IMG/VR virus record: IMGVR_UViG_3300021440_000106
Span: 1 to 26,085 of that record
Source of the DNA: a virus
Length of the DNA stretch: 26,085 nt
Strand: one strand, 5' to 3'
Both the position numbers and the translations under genes were made by a program. Shown here in pieces: positions 20,826-26,085 of this stretch. Under the pieces are notes generated by a model. That model was not told the DNA's origin and did no database searches. It was given only the letters and a program-made list of their open reading frames with translations. Position 1 is the first letter of the stretch. Each line of letters opens with the position of its first letter.

Positions 20826-21602
20826 ATGGGTTTACCGGTTTTGATTCTTGGTTATTCCGGCAGCGGAAAGTCAGCATCTATGCGGAATTTCGGTGCAAAT
20901 GAAATCGCATTGGTCAACGTATGCGGAAAAGCACTGCCGTTCCGCACACAGTTTCAGACGGTGCTTTGTTCCGACCAGTACGCCGACATTGACCGCTTTT
21001 TGCATACCGTCAAAGAAAAAATCATCGTCATTGATGACTGCCAATATCTGATGGCGAATGAATTTATGCGCCGTGCAAAGGAAAAAGGGTACGATAAATT
21101 CACGGATATCGGGCAGAATTTCTGGTCACTTGTTCACTCAGTTTTTGCATTGCAAAATGACGTAACTGTGTACTTTTTATCGCATATTGACACGGACGAG
21201 AACGGGCGGCAGAAAATCAAAACAATCGGCAAGCTGCTCGATGAAAAAATCACCGTTGAGGGGATGTTTACAACCGTTTTGAAAACTGTTGTGATGGACG
21301 GGCGGTATTTGTTCGCAACGCAGACAGACGGGCGTGACACCTGCAAATCGCCGATGGGAATGTTTCCGGAAATGTACATCGAAAATGACCTGAAAGCGGT
21401 TGATTCTGCCATCCGGAATTATTATTTTGTTCCGGCTGAAAACTGCGGACAATGCGGGAATATCATCACATCCGCAGCAAATAAAACGGCATCGGAAATC
21501 GCAGAAGGTACGCTGAAAACATACGGCAGAAAGCTGTGTTTTGCGTGCGCGTGCAAGGCGATGAAACAGCGGAAGGAGGCGGCAAATGCCGGAACTTCGT
21601 GA
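20826..21602 (+). CDS. P-loop ATPase (AAA_24 / Sak4-like) with C-terminal zinc site
   Basis: 258 residues. Walker A is GYSGSGKS (residues 9-16), Walker B is IIVIDDCQYL (66-75), and a VTVYFLSHID strand follows (113-122) as in RecA-like phage ATPases. Family members are predicted single-strand annealing or recombination motors (Sak4-like) in the same position between Gp157 and SSB-like genes. The extra C-terminal region has CGQC (207-210) and CFACACK (238-244), a likely zinc-binding site from two Cys pairs, not general to the family. GAGGTG precedes the ATG. It overlaps the helicase gene by 17 bases. Substrate specificity cannot be read from sequence. Confidence 0.8.
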   Translation: MGLPVLILGYSGSGKSASMRNFGANEIALVNVCGKALPFRTQFQTVLCSDQYADIDRFLHTVKEKIIVIDDCQYLMANEFMRRAKEKGYDKFTDIGQNFWSLVHSVFALQNDVTVYFLSHIDTDENGRQKIKTIGKLLDEKITVEGMFTTVLKTVVMDGRYLFATQTDGRDTCKSPMGMFPEMYIENDLKAVDSAIRNYYFVPAENCGQCGNIITSAANKTASEIAEGTLKTYGRKLCFACACKAMKQRKEAANAGTS

Positions 21603-22926
21603 CTATCAAATCCGGTTGATTGACGGTGTTGCACGGTCGTGGCGGACGGGGCATCATGCGCCCTGTATCGTCCTTCCGTGCGGCGGCGGAAAGTCGGTGA
21701 TTGTTGCGGAAATGGCAAAACGGACTGCCGGAAACGGGCGGTATGTGCTGTTCATTGTGCATCGGAAGGAACTGTGTGAACAGATCATCCGCACGTTTCT
21801 CTGGTGGGGCGTTGATATGCAGTTTGTACGGGTAATGATGGTTCAGACGGCGTGCAATCGGCTGCACAAAATCCCCGTACCTGCGTTAATTATCACCGAT
21901 GAAAACCACCACAGCAAAGCATCATCATACCGAAAAATTTACGATTATTTCTCCGGTGCATACCGTGTCGGCGTGACGGCAACACCGGTCAGACTGGACG
22001 GAACCGGCTTGAAAGATGTCAATGATGATCTTGTGATTGGCGTATCGGCAAAATGGCTGATTGAACATCACAATCTTGCGCCGTATGATTATTATGCGCC
22101 CGCCATTGCCGACCTTTCAACGGTCAAGGTTCACCGCGGAGAATTTGATGCAAAGAGTGCAGAAAAAATCATGCTCGAATCCAAGGTCTACGGCGATGTG
22201 ATCTCCTATTACCGCAAATTCGCGGACGGCTTGCAGGCGGTCTGTTACTGCACAACGGTGAAGCATTCGCAGACGATGGCAGCGCAGTTCAATGCAGCGG
22301 GAATTGATGCGGCACACATTGACGGACAAATGAAAAAGGCAGAACGTGCGGAAATTGTAGAGAAATTCCGGCGCGGCGCGATTGACGTTTTATGCAATGT
22401 AGACCTCATTTCCGAGGGGTTTGACGTGCCGGATTGTTCCTGTGTTATCATGCTGCGCCCGACGCAATCGCTGACATTATTTATCCAGCAATCCATGCGC
22501 TGTATGCGGTATCGGGCGGGAAAACGTGCGGTCATTCTTGACCATGTCGGGAACTATGCACGGCACGGAATGCCGGATGATGACCGCGAATGGACACTCG
22601 AAGGACGCAGAAAACGCGCCGGAAATACGGTACAGAATCCGGAGGAAGAACCGTATACGACTTGCACAAAATGTTATGCCGTGATTTCCGGAAAGGTGCA
22701 GATTTGCCCGTATTGCGGCGCGGAAATTGAACGGAAAAACCGGAATGAAATTGCGCAGGATGCAAATATCGGACTGCAAAAAATCACCGGCTTCACCGTC
22801 AACACCAAAACGCCGAATGAGTGCCGGACGTATGCGGAATTGCTCGAATATGCGAAAATGATGGGGTACAAACCGGGATGGGCGTATTTTCAGGCAAAAC
22901 AAAGGGGGCTGCTGCATGGAACATGA
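21586..22926 (+). CDS. SF2 DEAD/DEAH-type helicase with zinc ribbon
   Basis: 446 residues. Motif I is LPCGGGKS (30-37), motif II is DENH in place of DEAH (105-108), motif III is TATP (131-134). The second RecA lobe has VCYCTTVKHSQTM (219-231), motif V NVDLISEGFDVP (271-282) and motif VI QQSMRCMR (301-308). A zinc ribbon with Cys360, Cys363, Cys374 and Cys377 and a C-terminal helical tail follow. This is the usual size and build of the phage UvsW/ComF-like helicases in Firmicute replication modules. GGAGG at 21575-21579 precedes the ATG. It probably remodels forks or recombination intermediates with the neighbouring ATPase and nuclease. Confidence 0.92.
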   Translation: MPELRDYQIRLIDGVARSWRTGHHAPCIVLPCGGGKSVIVAEMAKRTAGNGRYVLFIVHRKELCEQIIRTFLWWGVDMQFVRVMMVQTACNRLHKIPVPALIITDENHHSKASSYRKIYDYFSGAYRVGVTATPVRLDGTGLKDVNDDLVIGVSAKWLIEHHNLAPYDYYAPAIADLSTVKVHRGEFDAKSAEKIMLESKVYGDVISYYRKFADGLQAVCYCTTVKHSQTMAAQFNAAGIDAAHIDGQMKKAERAEIVEKFRRGAIDVLCNVDLISEGFDVPDCSCVIMLRPTQSLTLFIQQSMRCMRYRAGKRAVILDHVGNYARHGMPDDDREWTLEGRRKRAGNTVQNPEEEPYTTCTKCYAVISGKVQICPYCGAEIERKNRNEIAQDANIGLQKITGFTVNTKTPNECRTYAELLEYAKMMGYKPGWAYFQAKQRGLLHGT

Positions 22927-23224
22927 CATCCAGAATGCAATCCGCGCCGCGCTCGCCCCCTATGCGGTCATATTCCGCGCCAATGTCGGGCGCATGAAAA
23001 CGCCGGACGGACGGTATTTTTCAACCGGTCTGCCAGTCGGGTTCTCTGACCTGTTCGGCGTGCGGAAATCGGACGGAAAAGCGGTATTCATCGAGGTCAA
23101 AACGGCATCCGGAAGGGTGTCACAATTTCAGTACAATTTTCTGGAGATGATGCGCAAAAACGGCGCAATTGCTGGAATTGCGCGTTCTCCGGAACAAGCA
23201 ATCAAACTGATAACGGAGGGTTAA
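22916..23224 (+). CDS. VRR-NUC domain nuclease
   Basis: 102 residues, the whole of which is a VRR-NUC (PD-(D/E)XK-type) domain. The active-site line is visible: GFSDLFG with Asp45, VFIEVK with Glu60 and Lys62, then Gln70 in RVSQFQYNFL; the N-terminal helix has the usual EHDIQNAIRAALAP. Stand-alone VRR-NUC proteins in phages are predicted Holliday-junction or structure-specific nucleases. It overlaps the helicase gene by 11 bases and is followed three bases later by the SSB-like gene, which supports a role in recombination-linked replication. Confidence 0.92.
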   Translation: MEHDIQNAIRAALAPYAVIFRANVGRMKTPDGRYFSTGLPVGFSDLFGVRKSDGKAVFIEVKTASGRVSQFQYNFLEMMRKNGAIAGIARSPEQAIKLITEG

Positions 23225-23227
23225 ATT

Positions 23228-23962
23228 ATGGGATTCGGTACAAATTACGATGACATTCCGCAGGGCGGAAACGAGCTGGTTCCGGAGGGAGATTACGAGT
23301 GCATCATCGTGAATGCGGAAATCCGCAAGACGCAGAACGGCAAATACAAGGTTGCGTTCTCGCTGGTCATTCGCAACGATGTCGAGCAGGCGTGCAAGAA
23401 CCGCTATTTGTTTGTGGATGTGTGGCGCAAGCGGGAACCGTCACCGTCAGACGAGCAGGTCGAGGGCTTCAACTTCGCACAGCTCATGGCGGTCAGCCGG
23501 GCGGCGCAGATCCCGAGCGGGCAGAGCTTTGATTCGCTGGAACAGTTTCTGAAATGCATGGTGGGCCGGCTTGTGATTGCACACGCAACACACGATGATT
23601 ACAACGACAAGTGGTTTGTGCGCTGTGATCCGCTCGACCTGATGCCGACGCAGTATCCGGAATGCCGTCACGTCATGAAGGAAAAGCGGCAGGCAGCGCA
23701 GAATCCGGCATACAGCGCGCCGCGTCAGAATCAGGCATTTGCACAGCCGCACGCACCGTCACCGTATGCGCGGACAACAGATGCGCTCGGCACACCGTAC
23801 CGTCCGCCGCGCAAGGCATCCGCACCGGCTCCGGTTCAGCCGCCTGCCGGCCCGCTCTGGACGCCGCAGCAGGCACCCGCTGCGAATGCACCTGCGCCGC
23901 CGAGCATCGGCAGTCTGAGCGAGTTTGAAGATATTTTGCAGGACGGCGAGCTCCCGTTCTGA
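23228..23962 (+). CDS. DUF669 protein with SSB-like tail (putative phage ssDNA-binding protein)
   Basis: 244 residues; GGAGG (23215-23219) eight bases before the ATG. Residues 1-145 show the DUF669 pattern (GFGTNYDDIPQGGNELVPEG, then DYECIIVNAEIRKTQNGKYK). A low-complexity Pro/Ala/Gln linker (about 155-225) follows. The end is acidic and hydrophobic, SEFEDILQDGELPF. OB-like core, disordered linker and acidic tip with terminal Pro-Phe is the architecture of bacterial SSB, whose tip recruits partner proteins. With ATPase, helicase, nuclease and primase around it, a single-strand-binding role is likely; that is inference. Confidence 0.8.
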   Translation: MGFGTNYDDIPQGGNELVPEGDYECIIVNAEIRKTQNGKYKVAFSLVIRNDVEQACKNRYLFVDVWRKREPSPSDEQVEGFNFAQLMAVSRAAQIPSGQSFDSLEQFLKCMVGRLVIAHATHDDYNDKWFVRCDPLDLMPTQYPECRHVMKEKRQAAQNPAYSAPRQNQAFAQPHAPSPYARTTDALGTPYRPPRKASAPAPVQPPAGPLWTPQQAPAANAPAPPSIGSLSEFEDILQDGELPF

Positions 23963-23972
23963 GCAGATTGGT

Positions 23973-23996
23973 GAGGGCGTGAGTGTTCGCGCCCTC
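23973..23996 (+). repeat. Hairpin between the SSB-like and primase genes
   Basis: GAGGGCG (23973-23979) pairs perfectly with CGCCCTC (23990-23996), 10-base loop. No T-tract follows, so it is not a typical terminator. It lies in the 53-base gap before the primase and may stabilise or attenuate the mRNA. Confidence 0.45.
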
Positions 23997-24021
23997 GCAT
24001 AAACAGAGAGGAGTGATGTGC

Positions 24022-26085
24022 GTGTATGAACTGATACCCGATGAACTGAAAGCCTTGCCGCGCTGGGTTTGCTGGCGGGCTGTTCCCGATCCGAAATCGC
24101 ACTCCGGCATATCAAAACAGCCGGTCAACCCGCGTACCGGCGGCATGGCAAAGTCCAACGATGCATCCACATGGACAGATTTTGATACCGCCGTTTCTGC
24201 ATCTGTCGATTATGCAGGCATCGGCTTCATGTTCAGGGATTCGGGCTATATCGCAATCGACATTGACGACAGGCCCGAAGAGCTTGCCGCGTACCGGAAC
24301 GGAGAACGGGACAACATTTTCGGGCAGATGCATGATGCGCTGCAAACCTACGCGGAGCTCAGCCAATCCGGGAACGGCGTGCATTTCATCGGGCGCGGCA
24401 CATTGCCTGACAAGGACTTCAACAACCGGGACATGGGCGTTGAAATGTACACCGGCGCAAGGTTTTTTGTAATGACCGGAAATCTTTGCTCCGAGTACAC
24501 TGACATTGAAAATATCACCGAAACCGTGAAGCCGTTTTATGAAACATACCGGACAAATACCAAAAATAAACCCAGAAATGCACCGGAACAGCTGCCGCTT
24601 TTATCCGGAAATTGTACCGCAAATGAAGTCATTGAACGTGCTTCAAAATCGCGTCAGGGCGCAAAGTTTTCTGCGTTATATTCCGGCGACATTTCCGGCT
24701 ATGAATCGCAGAGTGAAGCGGATATGGCGTTCTGCAATATGCTTGCATTCTGGTGTCAGGGCGACATTGTTCTGATGGATGAAATTTTCCGGAAAAGCGG
24801 ATTGATGCGCGAAAAATGGGACAGAAAACAGTCCGGCACGACTTACGGCGCGATCACACTGCAGAAGGCTGTTGACAGCGTGACAGCCGGTTATTCCGTC
24901 CGCCCTCCGAAATCAGAGGGCGGTGATTACAGCATCACCATCAAGAAAACAAACCAGCATATACCGGCAGGCGTACATGGGAAAATGTATTCCTTTGACG
25001 ATACCGGCAATGCACAGCGCATGATTGACCTGTTCGGCGAGACGCTGCGATTCTGCTATACAGACCGGACATGGATGTATTATGCGGACGGCAAATGGTT
25101 CTTTGACAAGACCGGATATATCCGGCAGCTGGCAGACAGCGCGACCGAAGCGCAGGCGGATGAACGCATCCTGTTTGCGCATGATGAGGATTTGCTGAAA
25201 GCATTTGACCGGCATCTGAAGAAGTCGCGGAGCTTTCAGGGAAAGAGCAATATGATACGCGAGGCGGAGCATTATGTTCCGATCATGCCGCAGTCGCTCG
25301 ACCGGAATCATGCCGTGATCGGCGTGAAAAACGGCATCATTGACCTGAAGACCGGTCAGCTTTACCCGCACGACAGAGAAGCGTTCATTACAAAGCAATG
25401 CCCAGTCGCGTATCATCCGGACGCGCCCTTCCCCCAATTGTGGGTGCAGTTTCTGAGCGACATTTTTGACGGTGACAAGTATATGATCGACTACATTCAG
25501 AAGTGCATCGGCTATTCGCTTTCCGGATCGACGGCGGAGCAGTGTGCATTCTTTCTGTACGGCACGGGCAGAAACGGCAAATCGACATTTCTGGAAATCG
25601 TGCGCTGGATTCTTGGCGACTATGCAACGAATATCCAGCCGCAGACGATCATGGTCAACCCGAAATCCGGCAATGCACCGTCCTCGGATATCGCACGGCT
25701 CAAAGGTGCACGGCTGGTGACCTCGGTTGAACCGAATGAAGGAATGCGGCTCGATGAGGGACTATTGAAGCAACTGACCGGCGACGATACCGTGACGGCG
25801 CGAAAAATGTACTCGGACGAGTTTGAATTCAAGCCCGAGTTCAAGCTGTGGATGGCGATGAACTATAAGCCGTTCATCCGCGGCACGGATACCGGCATCT
25901 GGAGACGCATCCATCTGATCCCGTTTGAGGTGCAGATTCCGCCGGAAAAGGTGGACAAGCACCTGAAGCACAAGCTTGCAAAGGAAGCGGAAAGCATTCT
26001 CTGCTGGGCGGTGCAGGGCTGTCTCCGATGGCAGCGGGAAGGGCTGACAATGCCGAAACGCGTACAAGATGCCGTGCGTGATTAT
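24022..26085 (+). CDS. Primase-polymerase / SF3 helicase (P4-type), 3' partial
   Basis: At least 688 residues; the frame runs off the right edge. The GTG at 24022 has AGGAG (24009-24013) eight bases upstream and gives YELIPDELKALPRWVCWR, a typical family start; an ATG at 24016 in frame is only two bases from that site. The N-terminal domain is prim-pol-like, with YIAIDIDDR (metal-binding acidic pair), SGNGVHFIG and GARFFVMTGN. A D5/P4-type helicase region follows: Walker A GTGRNGKST at 25561-25587, motif B around KGARLVTSVEPNEG (from 25702), and FKLWMAMNYKP (25840-25872). It should prime and unwind phage DNA as one polypeptide and is the main replication protein of the window. Confidence 0.92.
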   Translation, partial: MYELIPDELKALPRWVCWRAVPDPKSHSGISKQPVNPRTGGMAKSNDASTWTDFDTAVSASVDYAGIGFMFRDSGYIAIDIDDRPEELAAYRNGERDNIFGQMHDALQTYAELSQSGNGVHFIGRGTLPDKDFNNRDMGVEMYTGARFFVMTGNLCSEYTDIENITETVKPFYETYRTNTKNKPRNAPEQLPLLSGNCTANEVIERASKSRQGAKFSALYSGDISGYESQSEADMAFCNMLAFWCQGDIVLMDEIFRKSGLMREKWDRKQSGTTYGAITLQKAVDSVTAGYSVRPPKSEGGDYSITIKKTNQHIPAGVHGKMYSFDDTGNAQRMIDLFGETLRFCYTDRTWMYYADGKWFFDKTGYIRQLADSATEAQADERILFAHDEDLLKAFDRHLKKSRSFQGKSNMIREAEHYVPIMPQSLDRNHAVIGVKNGIIDLKTGQLYPHDREAFITKQCPVAYHPDAPFPQLWVQFLSDIFDGDKYMIDYIQKCIGYSLSGSTAEQCAFFLYGTGRNGKSTFLEIVRWILGDYATNIQPQTIMVNPKSGNAPSSDIARLKGARLVTSVEPNEGMRLDEGLLKQLTGDDTVTARKMYSDEFEFKPEFKLWMAMNYKPFIRGTDTGIWRRIHLIPFEVQIPPEKVDKHLKHKLAKEAESILCWAVQGCLRWQREGLTMPKRVQDAVRDY

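Noticed and set aside
23973-23996. Terminator upstream of the primase
   Set aside because: The stem is perfect but no T-tract follows, and the primase needs transcription through it.
1-26085. CRISPR arrays, tRNA genes, insertion sequences
   Set aside because: No regularly spaced short direct repeats with unique spacers, no cloverleaf-like segment with a T-loop consensus noticed, and no transposase or terminal inverted repeats seen. The only regular repeat is coding, in the tape measure gene.

Overview
The window is part of a temperate, siphovirus-like bacteriophage genome. It is either an unintegrated phage genome or a prophage region. The host is most likely a low- to mid-GC Firmicute of the class Clostridia. 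The basis is strong AAGGAGG-type ribosome binding sites, consensus TTGACA/TATAAT promoters, the Gp19/Gp15/Gp42 connector, Minor_capsid and Gp15 gene families, a large serine integrase and a P4-type primase. Genus cannot be fixed from the sequence. Gene density is very high, with 1-17 bp start/stop overlaps, and no host gene is visible.

Left arm (1-13086, + strand), late genes: the C-terminal part of the HK97-fold major capsid protein, a small structural protein, a head-tail connector, three minor capsid/tail-completion proteins, the tail tube protein followed by an intrinsic terminator, a chaperone-position protein and Gp15, a 1142-residue tape measure with exact 120-bp repeats, a distal-tail-like protein, a tail hub carrying a BppU-like N-terminal domain, fibre/receptor-binding proteins (including a 58-residue mini-paralogue), a holin and a CHAP endolysin. 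A strong terminator closes this block.

Centre (13130-15952, - strand), lysogeny module: a 485-residue large serine integrase, a membrane-anchored HIRAN-domain protein, and a CI/LexA-like repressor whose last ~25 codons are knocked out of frame by an apparent one-base deletion. Between integrase and HIRAN gene sits a 122-bp gap holding a consensus + strand promoter, nested inverted repeats (candidate attP) and a terminator, so a ~75-nt orphan RNA is predicted. The 265-bp divergent region 15953-16217 is the genetic switch: two consensus promoters firing apart and five copies of a GTAC-N5-GTAC operator.

Right arm (16218-26085, + strand), early genes: a small leader gene, a BRO-N antirepressor, a run of small overlapping genes, an HTH protein, a DUF3846 protein, a DUF3102-like coiled-coil protein, Gp157, a P-loop ATPase, an SF2 helicase, a VRR-NUC nuclease, a DUF669 protein with an SSB-like tail, and a prim-pol/SF3 helicase that runs off the window. 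A second orphan RNA, on the - strand with a perfect promoter and terminator, is predicted at 18899-18951, antisense to the early transcript.

Items most worth a second look are the two orphan RNAs, the operator array, the frameshifted repressor, the membrane HIRAN protein, the mini-paralogue of the fibre gene, and three genes carrying a perfectly placed in-frame internal Shine-Dalgarno/ATG.
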